64,000 nucleotides of DNA, taken from assembly GCA_949318235.1 (NCBI GenBank), contig OX439132.1, forward strand, positions 5,316,886-5,380,885, read 5' to 3'. The position numbers and the translations under genes were made by a program. The DNA is from Ecdyonurus torrentis (taxonomy: Eukaryota; Arthropoda; Insecta; Ephemeroptera; Heptageniidae). Every line of letters begins with the position of its first letter. Position 1 is the stretch's first letter. Shown here in pieces: positions 40,105 through 56,050 of this stretch. The notes under the pieces are model-generated. The model ran no database searches and was not told where the DNA came from. It saw only the letters and a list, made by a program, of their open reading frames with translations.

Positions 40105-40290
40105 AACAGCATAAATATAATTAGACAACATTTATGTCATTATAACATAATTGTTGCCAAGTTGGAACATCATAAATAATTATACTATGCAATATAATGT
40201 ATGCTATGTCACGTATAGCTATCATGCAGTATAGCATTAATTATGCTGTTGTGAATAAATATTGCTGAAATCAACCTAGCATAATAAGTG
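40105..40290 (+). mobile_element. ACGTAA-family MITE, copy 6 (left end degraded)
   Basis: It carries the internal GCAGTATAGCATTAATTATG motif and the right end TTGCTGAAATCAACCTAGCA. It lies about 1 kb from copy 5 in the same orientation. Confidence 0.45.
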
Positions 40291-40733
40291 TTTTTTTACT
40301 TTTTGTCCATGATTATGTTAGAATTAAATATTACATTAAAATTTATGTATTAAAGTTGTTAAATATTAGCAAACTTTAATATTTGATTCATTCGTAACGT
40401 TTATGGTACAATATGCCCAGAGGATTTACAAAATTTTAAATATAAATCTATAATAGAATTAATATAGCATTTTGAGCTCAAATTATAATACTAGTTTCTG
40501 CTGCAGTAAATATTTTCTTTAACATACACGAAAAACAAAAAATGAAATTTACGATTAAAAGCTGTAATAGTTGATGATACGAGAATCATGTTTACTTTTC
40601 TCTTGTTTTGATGTATCTTTCATTTGCTTTGGGGTGATTATGTGTTTTGTAAAATCCCACAGTATCGTGTGTGTAGGCCTTTGACATGGGAATTAAATGT
40701 GATAAAAGCTTCTTGCTGTTGTGTATGTGGTTA

Positions 40734-40873
<140 letters not shown>

Positions 40874-41594
40874 ACCGCTCTCATTGTTCAATAGTATCAG
40901 AATGAAATAATAAGCTAACATTCTATATAAATAAAATCAGAATTATGCGATATAATAAACAAATATTATCAACCTATATATCATTAAAAAAAAGGCACTA
41001 AATAAAAACACACACGGACAAATCAGCGAGCATGTTAAAACATTATAACAAAAACTATATAGTTGAATAATGAATCATTATTATCATAACAACAATAACC
41101 TATATATTTACATTAAATTTTACGTGGTGTTCTAGTTATTTCTGCATTGTATTTATTGTACAGGTAATATTTTGTTTAACCATTTTTGGAGTCATGCAGC
41201 TATTTGCTCGTACCTACATGAAGTTTTAGGAAAGTTTTTATATATAGATAAATATTTTAAACCTCTAACCTTTAGCTGTAACTATTGGAAAAGATTTTCG
41301 TTTTTTAATTTTTTTTCTATATGTGTGATATATTAATGTTACATAATATGTATATCAGCTTAAAGGAATCTGACTTTTAACTATTGCGTATATATACATT
41401 ATTATTATTATTGTTGTTGTTTTCTTTTAGAAAAATGTTTCAGTATTATTATTTTTTTTTCGCAAAAGTTTTGAAAGGAAAAAAAACTGATTTTTTTGTT
41501 GTCAATTCATGATTTTTACTAGAAAGTTATCTGAAAAATGTTGCAAACTTGGGGATAAAGTTGATAAATCAATGATTTTCTGATCCATGGGGAA

Positions 41595-41690
41595 ACAAAT
41601 TGATTTAGTCGAGAGAGCTTCCAGTTCCAGTTAACACGCGCGGGAGATCCATTCGATTCCGAGCTGTGGGTTTAAACCAAAGACTGATAG
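41595..41690 (+). mobile_element. tRNA-derived SINE head
   Basis: TTTAGTCGAGAGAGCTTC resembles a pol III A box (D-arm), and CATTCGATTCC about 40 bases downstream resembles a B box (T-arm). AACACGCGCGGGAGATCC lies between them. The spacing fits a tRNA-like promoter, but no clean cloverleaf with a functional anticodon arm and acceptor stem was seen. A SINE remnant is therefore more likely than a tRNA gene. Confidence 0.45.
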
Positions 41691-42210
41691 TTCAAGAAAA
41701 AGATGGTGCATTCGAGAGCCAGTGTCTCCCAACAACGCGCTTTAAGCTAAAATAGGGAAATATTAGCAGATTGGGATCATGACCCTGACTAACAATTTGT
41801 TAAGATTTAATGGTTATAACAAATAGGATGAATAAGTTGAATTCTGTTGGCATAATGATTGCATTCTTAGCTGTGTGATGATTTGTAATGAAATTTTCTG
41901 CAATAGTTTATATTCTTACGCCAATACACATAGAAAGACATTACATTAACAATGTATCATTTGGATTGGATTACGTGCCTTATTTAGTATAAAAGTAATA
42001 AATGAAAAAAAAAATCTAAAATTTAATTTGTTTTCCACAATATGCTCATGGTGTTATTGTATAGTAACATATTTGTTTAGATTTATTTATTTTTTTAACA
42101 CCAAGTTTTATTTAAATTAAAGTTAAATAATTCATTTGTTTATCAGAGTGTTTAAAAAATATATACACACGCACATATAAAACTTTGATAAAATATTTAT
42201 ACCTTTCACA

Positions 42211-42256
42211 AAAAAAAAAAAAAAAAAAAAAAAAAAAACAACAACAACAACAACAA
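42211..42256 (+). repeat. A run passing into (CAA)n
   Basis: Twenty-eight A followed by six CAA units. Confidence 0.9.
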
Positions 42257-42259
42257 CTA

Positions 42260-45200
42260 TATATTATGAACAAATTTTATTTTATTTTTGCCGCGCTATA
42301 AACAATACTAATTAGAATTAAGACCTTTGACCTTTTAAAACTAATCATACATCGTAAGGTAATTAAGTTACATATTGACTCTAGGGTATGTAACATCCTA
42401 TAGTAATTACAGTCAGGTAAAACATAATCAGTATAAGTTTCATTCTAAAACTCTTCATTTCCCAACTTAAACATTTATAAGTAGAAAATTCTCTATTTTA
42501 TGAGCTTTCTAAATTGACATTTCATCTTGGCCACTAATCTTTTCCTGTAAGTTATTAACTTGTGATGAGGTAACAGTTAAGCTGTTTCTTCTATAAATCT
42601 CACGTACGAGGATCACTGCGTACTTCTCTTAGCGCATCTCGGGAAGTAGTTCAGTGACAGCATGACGCATCTTATTTTAAGAAGATAAAATCAGCGCCAA
42701 ACTAAACGGATTTTTATCTTAAAATATAATACCAAGTATGTGTATCACTGATACAAAATGTAAGTACTAATAAATAAGGTTTGATTTTTGTCATAGTGAA
42801 TAAATAGGAACTACATAAAAATTGCACTTAATTATTATAATAATCTATTACATTTAGTTTTACAATATAGTTTCTTAATCACGATTTTAAATTTAAAAAA
42901 CATCAAACGCATCATTTTGAGTAAAGGTGCTTCATACGGATTTATTTTTTTTTATTTTTTTTTTTTTAGTATACGATAAATTTGATTCGTGTGAAAAAGC
43001 AAAAGTACTTCCATTTGTTGAAATTGTTAACATTTTTATTAAAGAAGCTGATTTTATTAAAACTTTCTATTTTTTCAAGTTAGAACCCCAGTTTGATTGC
43101 TTGCATTTATTTCTTACTCTAACATTTTTAAACACTACTACGATGCTCTCAAACGTAAAGCAATATTTCTATTATGCAATAAATTTAATTTCATACAAAT
43201 TTTATGGACAACTATAACTGGTTCAATTTAAAATTATTTCACATTGTTTCACTTTCATTGTTTCTCAGCTTCCACTCTCATCTTGCAAGAACTGGTGATG
43301 ATAATTTTTATGTAGGGACGATGTCTTTGAGAAAAAAAAAAGAAAAAAAAAAGAAGAAAAAAAAAAAGGTCCCAAATACTGCGTTTTCCAATCATTTTAA
43401 ACACATATTTATCCTTTGAACAACCAGGTCAAAATTACTAGCTTGAGAATACTTTGTACTGTGTTCCAGGCTATCTATCATCAGATAATGTGAAATACTT
43501 TTAATTTCAACATCTTTACGTCCTTAATTGACAAAATGAATGATCTCGATACATTTTGATTATAGCTGTACTGTCATCTGTTGGAAGATTGTTTTATATA
43601 CGAGTAATTATGGTATATTATGACTTGTTCTACTCTACGTAATAAAATATTATATCTAATTTAAACTATTGCATAATATAAATAGACCATTTGTGATTAT
43701 GATGATACTGTACTTTAGAGCATCATTTATATGAAGAATAACCATAGAGGGTTAATTTGTTCGCTAAGGGCTAATTCCCTCGTAATCTATGCAACAAGTA
43801 TAAGAGATAATGTTCTGCATTGTTAGTAACTCACACATTATCTCTAGTAGATTCAACTTTACTTTTTAATGTTGGTATTACGTAACTAACATGTCAACAT
43901 AATAAATACATAACAACATAACTCGTTTCACAATTTTAATATAGGTTAAAATTTAACTTTGCTTCTTTCTGTTACATTTGTTTTAAATTTTGCTACATAA
44001 ACTGTCATTATTACATATTAGTTTCTATATTTTCAAAAAATTTCTCGATTTTTACATTTTTTATCTTTTTATTCTTAGTTCTTGTTGCCATTTTTTTTTT
44101 CATGTTTTAATATTAACTTCTCTTTTATTTCTCCTTTGACAATATAGCCGTATGTTACTAGTATTAAAAAAACTCAAAGTTGTACAAATTAATTAAAAAT
44201 ATGATAAATTTATTATTATTGTTTCTTGTGATATTATGTGTGCTTTAATTAATGATAGTTGTAATGATGACACGTTTCAATAGGGTGCCTGTAATTTCTG
44301 GGAATATATCGCTTAACTCTTTGAAATTTTAATTGATGATGATGACTATATAGAAAATGATAACTCTAAAATGCAGCTCAAAATTTGAGTTTATGAAAAA
44401 GTGAAGAGATCATTTTTTATCAATTCCATTTTTCACTACAAACATATTAAACAGCTCCCTCATTTTTCAATTTGTCATTTTGTAACATTTATTATTTTAA
44501 TTTGAGATGCTTCCTTATTTTTCCTTGATTTTTCTTCTTTTTATGACACCAACCTCGGGCTCTAACTTAAGCCAAGATAGAGATGAGATTATTATTATTA
44601 CTATTTAGGTTCATCTGACGATTTAATTACATAATTAAAAATATCTAAATGTTTCTATAATTACTAACTTCTGTAAGAAAAATATCTCTCACACAAAGGG
44701 CCTCTATTATCAGATTGCGTGTTTAACTGTTTATATGGTTACATTTTTTTATATTTTAATTATTATAGAAACTTCTTTGATTAAATAATTACTTTTAAAA
44801 ACTGTTATAAAAGGTTTACTGTAATAAATTAAATAGATATAAAAACAGTTGAAATGTTACGTTTAATAATAAAAGAAAGCTCATTAAAATTAGCATTTAA
44901 TATAAAAAAAAACAAGTATGCAAACAGACTTGTTGCTGTGTTAAAAACTCATTACTTAGAGTGTATTTACGAATAGAAATAAAGAAAAGTGTGACTTTCT
45001 TTTATTTCAGTTTATTATTAACTATTTTAAAAGCACATATGGGTGACATTTTTTGTCCTTATAGACACTCACAAGCAACAGCTGTTTTTTTGCAAGTTAG
45101 ACGCAATAAAACATGCCAACATAGGTGAGTTATGTCTTTTCAGTTACGTAAAAATGGATTCGTTACTTTATAGCGAGAAATATAAATTGGGGGTACAAAA

Positions 45201-45527
45201 AAATATTATATTGATTTATATTTTTAACTCTTATATTTATAGAAATTTGAGAATAAAGGAAAAAACAATATTGGAGCTCATATTGTTAAGTTATAATCCT
45301 AAAAGCTGTTATAAATGTAAAAGAGAATATAAAGTAAAAACAACACTTTTAATTTACACCTGAAATAATGCAAATTATTCTAATTTTATGTAAAAGCTTG
45401 AGAATATTGTTGCAAAAAATACATACACACACAATCAGAATACACAATCGAGCGGTATGGTTTAAATTACAATACTGGTATTGTGATATTGTTTTTTTAA
45501 AACAAAATACCATATAATATACAACAG

Positions 45528-45567
<40 letters not shown>

Positions 45568-46405
45568 ACAAATAGTAAAAAAAAGGTGCAAAATTTCTGG
45601 ATATTTCTGAAAGCATATTTGAATAGCAACATGTAACTGGACCAGTTTAGCAGTTTTTAGAACATTCTAAGTTTTAAAACTATTTTTAATTAATTTTTAA
45701 TATAAATCTCAAAGGCATGCCAGTTAAGGTATTAAAAATAGTTCTGTCACCTTTTAAGCCATTTGTTCAATACATAATGCATTAGCCAAAATTTTAACAA
45801 ACGGTTTCTAAGTAACTAATTTTATTTATTTATTTATTTATTTTTTTTTTTAAGTTTGTTAAAAGAAAACTAGTTATAAAAAAAATCTGAAATTTGACGA
45901 CGTTATCAAATATATTACCAACAATTCTATCGTCTTCATAATTTTAAAAACTCGTTTCTTAGAATAATATTGAGCATTTCCGTTATTCCCCATAACTTGT
46001 AATAATAATTGTATTTTCCTCACGTACAGTATTAATTATTGTGCAAAGTTTACTAATTTTAAATATATCATACTTTAATTACTTGTGTAATAATAATAAT
46101 ACTAATTATTATTAATTTACATTTTAATATTAAAACCCTCATGATGAAACTAAACAGTAAAATTATTAATTAGAAATATACTTCAAATCATTAGTATTTT
46201 ATATAATGAAGCAAGCTTACACAATACTTAAGACATGTTATACAAGAATTCATCAAAACTTACTAGAGTTTAAATAAATTTTAATTAAAGATAAGTTTCA
46301 TAACGATCTAAGTTAATACGTAGTACAAATAATTTTGCAATATTTTATTATATTAAAATACAACCTCTTCAAATAAAATTCCATGAACTTTACACAATTC
46401 TCATA

Positions 46406-46472
<67 letters not shown>

Positions 46473-47040
46473 TATATATATATATATATATATAAAGTAA
46501 AATTGCTTGTGGCAAATCTTGTACTCAATTCGCTTATTTTTATTATAATTATTATATATAAAAAAAGAATAAAATAAATCTTATTTTTATATCAAGTGGT
46601 TGATTATACTATTGAAACTTATTCGTACTTTCGTTGCATTCAGATATTTTTCTAAAAATAAAAACTTTACATAATACATTGAATGAAGCAGTCTCTACTC
46701 TGATTTTACTTATTTTTTTTTTATGGTTATAAAAGAATACGTGAACGTTTGCAGTTACATGTAAACGAACGTTGCTTTTATTCTTTACTTTCATTTTTTT
46801 TGTCGTACACACTTATATTTTGTATTGTCTCAGAGGATAAAAAAAGTCCTCAAAGACTTTTTTTGATTTGATGGTATTTGTGTAATATCGTGCAATTTTA
46901 TTTTTAAAAAAAATCTTGTATGTTTTATAATATACACATTTTAGCTTACTATGTTTTTAAATACTTACAAAGTACGAACCTTTTGTAATATTTACTGATC
47001 TGTTGTCTTGTGGTTGTAACTTTACAATAAAAAAAATATA
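42260..47040. other. Non-coding A+T-rich DNA
   Basis: A hairpin AGAGATAATGT (43803-43813) with its complement at 43835-43845 is the only small structure noted. The 106-codon frame at 45043-45363 has low-complexity composition and no recognised domain. Confidence 0.5.
46402..46493 (+). repeat. (AT)n microsatellite, about 90 bp
   Basis: It is interrupted by ATTA near 46413 and TAATTA near 46470. A shorter AT array is at 45531-45558. Confidence 0.95.
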
Positions 47041-47235
47041 TACGTACATCCTGGCCAAAATAAGAACACAGATTTTTACAACCGGATGCACCCCTTTTTC
47101 TCAAACAATTTTCCCCATATTAACACCAAAAATGTACAGGTGATCAATGAAATATTGAAGTTAATACGTGTTAAATTTTATTTCTACAACTTGATTAGAA
47201 TCCAAGAAAATGGGGTGCAATGATGTACAAACCAA
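47041..47235. mobile_element. Possible Tc1/mariner-like terminal fragment
   Basis: ATCCTGGCCAAAATAAGAAC resembles the inverted termini of Tc1-type elements (consensus from memory). GATGCACCCCTTTTT at 47085 and AAAATGGGGTGCA at 47210 are mutually inverted. No opposite terminus or transposase was found. Confidence 0.3.
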
Positions 47236-48248
47236 TAACTTGTTTGAAAAAAGTTGAAACAGTTACTCGTTAGTATAAACGTAATTTTATCAGCGGTAAA
47301 TCTTAGATATTAAAAAACTTTGTATGTATCTAACGAATTCATTATAAAAAAAGTATAAATATGAACTCTTTAGATAATTTTTTACGTGTACTGTATATTT
47401 CTAGTCAAGGTACATTTAATACGGTTGAAAAAGCCATGTATACGTCTTAAATAAATTTATTCTATAATTATTATCATAATGAAGCATTAGGCAATTATTA
47501 GTATAGCTATCATCTACGATTATTAACTTACGATATACATGCACTACTGTAGTTTACACATATTTTAATTTTACTACGTCTTCTTGTCAAATACATTTAC
47601 TGTTGTTATATCTTTAAATATATTGCTTTTTTTTTTAACGCTAATATAAAATATTGAATGCAAGAGACAGCTTACAACGAGAAAATGGTATTTACCCTCA
47701 TTTGCAATTGAAAAGGCGCCACCACATGACCTCGTATCTCTCTTATTTAACTGATGAAATGCATTGACATCGACAAAGCTACATCGAGGTCAAACCAAGC
47801 GCTACACTCTTGTATTTTCAACAAATAATATTACCATGGAAAAGAAAATGTATTGTATGCTTTTTCTATACATAAAAACCAAGTTTTATTTTTTTTAACA
47901 TTAAATAATTCTTTTCATCGAATGTAGCAACTGACAAGTAGAAAGCAAGCTATTTTATTCACGTAATGTTAGTTTATAACGAGGATTAAACGCTTTTTTT
48001 ATCTCTTTAATATTTAATAAATTTTAAAATGAAGACTAAAAAAAAACTAATAAAAAAAATCTAATCAATCAATAATTCTACAATTGAAAAACCCTAAGTT
48101 TATCTGATGACTAAATTTGAATTGCCTTGAAAAAATAGCTCATCTCCAAAATACAAAACATTTGTAACTTTACAATCATAACACAATTAGAAAAATGTTC
48201 AAAAAAATCAGTGTCACTGTTTATAATATGTTCTACTGTATAGCGTGT

Positions 48249-48354
48249 CAGGGGCCTGATTCTGTAACTTCATAACGAACGAAATTATTCGATATCTAAG
48301 GCAAATTTGTTTGTTGCAACAAAGCGAAAAAATTACAGAATCAGCAGCCCCCAG
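48249..48354. mobile_element. Short hairpin MITE (GGGGCCTGATTCTGTAA ends)
   Basis: GGGGCCTGATTCTGTAACTT at 48251 is mirrored by TTACAGAATCAGCAGCCCCC ending at 48352, with a three-base indel. The element is about 100 bp with nothing coding inside. Confidence 0.6.
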
Positions 48355-48665
48355 ATTATCTGACAGCAACAATGTGAAATATTGCTGACTAATGATTCCA
48401 AAATAATATTTTTAGTGTTTTTAATCTTTTTAATAAGTTTTTTTTTTTTTTTTTTACAGACTTTATTTATTATAAAAAAATACAGTGTTAATCAGCAAAG
48501 ACATGAAATATAATAGATTTTAACCTTACAGTTAGTTTCTTACAACTTACCTGATTTTTTTTGTCTTTTAAAACAATCAGCATGGACTTTTGGGACATTT
48601 TTTATAGTATATAGTACAGATAATTCTAAGAGGCATAATTAATTTCAAAAATACTTTCAGCCTGA

Positions 48666-48670
<5 letters not shown>

Positions 48671-48731
<61 letters not shown>
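48671..48731 (+). repeat. (AT)n microsatellite, 61 bp
   Basis: A pure AT array ending in TATTATAG. Confidence 0.95.
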
Positions 48732-48735
<4 letters not shown>

Positions 48736-50015
48736 AATATTTTAGGAAACTTAATCCTTATTCCATCTATTTTAAGTAAAATATTTTTTTAAAGAAAGCA
48801 GACTTCAAAATTTGAATAACCTTTTAACCTCTTAATGTTAAAAAAAATACATAATACTTTTATAGTGTGAACCTTTTGAAACTCTCAAAAAAGTAAACAA
48901 TCTCCACCTCTATTTTTTTTCCTTGTTGACTTTCATACTTGAAGAGTATAAAAAAAATATTTTTAATTGATTTTCTATATAATTAGGTAAAACTTAAGTC
49001 TAGTCATGACTTTGATATTTTAGTTGACATAAACTGTGAACAATATAAAAGTTATAATTAAAATAAAGTAACACTTTACAACCTGTGTGTATGGAACTTC
49101 TTCAGTTAGTTTAAATTTAAACTTTTAGAAAATAGAAAGTATAATCAATTTTATTAAACAATAAAATTTAATTATGAAAGTTTAAGTGCGCGTGTAAAAT
49201 TTAGTATCCAATCATTATTACTATTACTCGAACATAACAGAAAGGAAAGCACGAACTAACAGTTTTTATACTCAATAATCTGTATTTTTTTTAAACTATT
49301 TCTCTCTCTCTGATCTTGTTTTTTATTTTAAATATATAAATTGTAGTGATAAAAATAAAAGAAATAATTTTGCTTTCCTTTTCAAATAATAATTATTTAA
49401 AATAATAACTGATGAATCTCTTTGATGCTCAAAGTCTTTTTATCTGCTTTTGTTTTTGTAATAAAAATTGTGATGGCTTTGATCTAAAAATAAAATATCC
49501 TCACCCTCTATGATAAAAAAAAAATTGAACCACAATATTCTAAACATTTCGCTCTCTATTAATAAATTTCAATATAAATATTTTTTTTAAAGAAAATCTA
49601 AATTTTAAGTCACAAACGTAAATTTTTTGAATGAATCAATATTTATTTGATATTATTTAAAAGCTACGAGATAAAAAAAAACATAGTGTACAGTGTACAG
49701 TACTTAACGTGTATATGATGTACCGTAAATAGTTTTTCTACAAAACTATTTATCAAAACTTTTTTAACTTTATTATTCTACAGTCTAGACAAATGACAAA
49801 TTGACTCCCTTTTAGTATACTTCATGTGTTTTAGTAATAATTCATTATTTATTATAAATGATATATTTTCAAAATTTTGTACAATATTATATGATGTGAA
49901 ATAAATCAAATTTCTAGTAATCATAATGTATAAATAAATGAAAGTTTTAGTATAAAAAAAAATATAGAAAGATTATCATATTTTGAACTTTTTATTATTG
50001 CGCCAATAGAAAAGC

Positions 50016-54083
<4,068 letters not shown>

Positions 54084-54097
54084 CATATTCTAAAAGT

Positions 54098-54331
54098 GGA
54101 CATAGTCCTAAATCGATTGTTACGTGAATTTCTAATTCTTGAGTTAATTAAGTATTTTTAACCAGTTTTCCAAAATCGAAAGATTATTTCACGGGCAGCA
54201 ACTTATGGAATTGGGCATAGGAAAACGTTGTCACCCGTGACGTCATTTTATGACTTTCAAATTTCAAATAAAAATACTTAAATGAACTAAAAATTACCAG
54301 CTCGTAAATTTATCGATTTAGGACAATGTTC
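54098..54331. mobile_element. 234-bp hairpin MITE next to a T run
   Basis: GGACATAGTCCTAAATCGAT on the left mirrors ATCGATTTAGGACAATGTTC on the right. Weaker pairing continues inward through AATTAAGTATTTTTA and TAAAAATACTTAAATG. The centre holds TGACGTCA (54238-54245). A 31-base T run (54053-54083) lies just outside the left end. Confidence 0.6.
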
Positions 54332-55246
54332 TCTGTTAGAATATAAAATAAAATGACATGCTAATTTTTTAGTATTCCTCATTTTTATCTTCCAGTGTTA
54401 ATATATTTCACAGTGTACTGCTGCACTTCACTTCAAGAGTATCGAAGTTCTCAGAACTAATCCGTATCTTCTTATACTTTAACATATAGAGTACTTATAT
54501 ATAAAAGTAAATATGTGACACACAAACTATTATATAATGATACAAGTTTACTCTGACAACGTCCTCAATATTAAAGTAAACTCAAAACGTGACTAGATTT
54601 AAACATCTAACATTTTCTTTTTAAAAAAGTATCGGTCGTCTTATATTTTATACTGAAGTAAATGGTGAGCTATATTTTTTTTTGTTTTTTTACTTATATA
54701 TCTAATACTTATATCTTATTTGTGTGTATGGTTTAAGTGTTGTGGTAGAATGTTGTTAACAGTATTAAGTTGCACTTAAAGTTTAATATTGATATGGAAT
54801 TTTTTTTTCATAGTGTCAATATTGTTAGTAAAATAAACAAGTTAAGCTGGAGAGGAAGAAAGACTGGAAAAAGAAAATTTAATTAAATGAATTTCTTTTC
54901 ATTAATTTATAACTCAAATATAATTATATATAATATCAAATATTTGTACCATAAAATTGAATTTGAAGTTAATTTGATTTGAAGTAAAACAATGAATTTC
55001 TTTACACGCTTCTTTACATGCTTCTTTTAAAGTTATGATATATTATCATCTGTGTAGAAACATCACAGAATTTTCAGTTCTTAAGATTCAAATAAGTGAG
55101 ATTGTTTTAGTAGAGGGAACAAGAGGAACTTTTCGGGAAAAGGTGGTAAGAGCATGAATTTTTCAGGGTTCGTAGATATGGTCATTAGTAGCTCTTTCCC
55201 TAAATTTCAACGCATGGGCCACGTAGGGTCGTCAGATATTGACCTC

Positions 55247-55260
55247 TGAACTTTGACCCC
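55247..55260 (-). promoter_or_regulatory. HNF4/DR1-like site in left arm (mirrored at 57520-57533)
   Basis: On the minus strand this reads GGGGTCAAAGTTCA, a close fit to the direct-repeat-1 sites bound by HNF4/RXR-type nuclear receptors. The same site appears on the plus strand at 57520-57533 because of the palindrome. Function is untested. Confidence 0.35.
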
Positions 55261-55760
55261 TTATTCCACAGTTTTTAATTTTTTATAGCGTTCCTGATCA
55301 TCTTTTCACAAAAAGTTTAAGAACAAAATATATTTTAAATAATTATTTCTACGTGTGAAAAAATTTTCAAAAGTGTGACGTCACAAATACTAAGATGGCG
55401 GCCAAATTTTCAAAATTGCCCTAATTATTGGTGCTAATTATTTATTCAACATCTTCTCATTAGCCCAAAAATAATAATTTTGATTATATTTGATGTATAA
55501 TGTACTGAGGAACATGATAAATTTTATTTGAAAGAAATCGGACAATTTGGGTGGAAGATATTAATTTTTTTTCGAAAAAGCTGTATGCCCAGCAATGGTG
55601 CCTATGCTATAACCATAGGGAAAACAGCAGAATTCAAACTGTTGTAACTTTTTATCAAGTTGATGTATGGGTTTGATTTTTTCAGGGAGCATAGATAATC
55701 AAGAGATATTTAATAGAGCCATTATTTTTTAATTCAAATTTGTATAGGGTGACTATGTTA

Positions 55761-55773
55761 TGACCTTTGACCT
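55761..55773 (-). promoter_or_regulatory. Perfect DR1 motif (mirrored at 57007-57019)
   Basis: The minus strand reads AGGTCAAAGGTCA, two nuclear-receptor half-sites separated by one base. It is mirrored exactly in the right arm. The motif identity is seen directly, and binding is inference. Confidence 0.35.
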
Positions 55774-55906
55774 TGCACCTTAGAGGGATGTTATTTTAAT
55801 GATTGCGAGCACTAATTTAGCCCGCGAGAACAACTTTTAAGGACAAAAATGTTAGATTTGACTAAATCAATCGATAAAAATTATGGAGGAGTAATTAAGT
55901 TTCCTC

Positions 55907-55915
55907 TGACCTTGA
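55907..55915 (-). promoter_or_regulatory. Extended half-site TCAAGGTCA (mirrored at 56865-56873)
   Basis: TCAAGGTCA is the extended monomer site used by the NR5A/FTZ-F1 and ERR nuclear receptor families. It occurs once per arm. Confidence 0.35.
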
Positions 55916-56009
55916 CATATTTGGAGAACTTGGTGCTCAAATTTGCTATTTTTTAAGAATTCCAAAGCATTAAAATCGAGCTTAAATGAAAAAAAAAAAA
56001 GAAGCGATT

Positions 56010-56050
56010 GGATCATATCTGTAGCCCCGTAAATCAGTCCGCATACCCAC
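56010..56050 (+). repeat. Direct repeat unit inside the palindrome (copy at 56381)
   Basis: GATCATATCTGTAGCCCCGT followed by AAATCAGTCC in the left arm is repeated as a close variant at 56381-56412 in the central loop region (GATCATATCGGTAGCCCCGT then AAATAAGCCC), and in reverse complement near 56730-56770. The loop therefore seems to derive from arm sequence. This suggests the palindrome was assembled by duplication of an internal segment. Confidence 0.6.

Noticed and set aside
41595..41672. Functional tRNA gene
   Set aside because: A- and B-box-like words are present, but no convincing acceptor stem or anticodon arm could be drawn.
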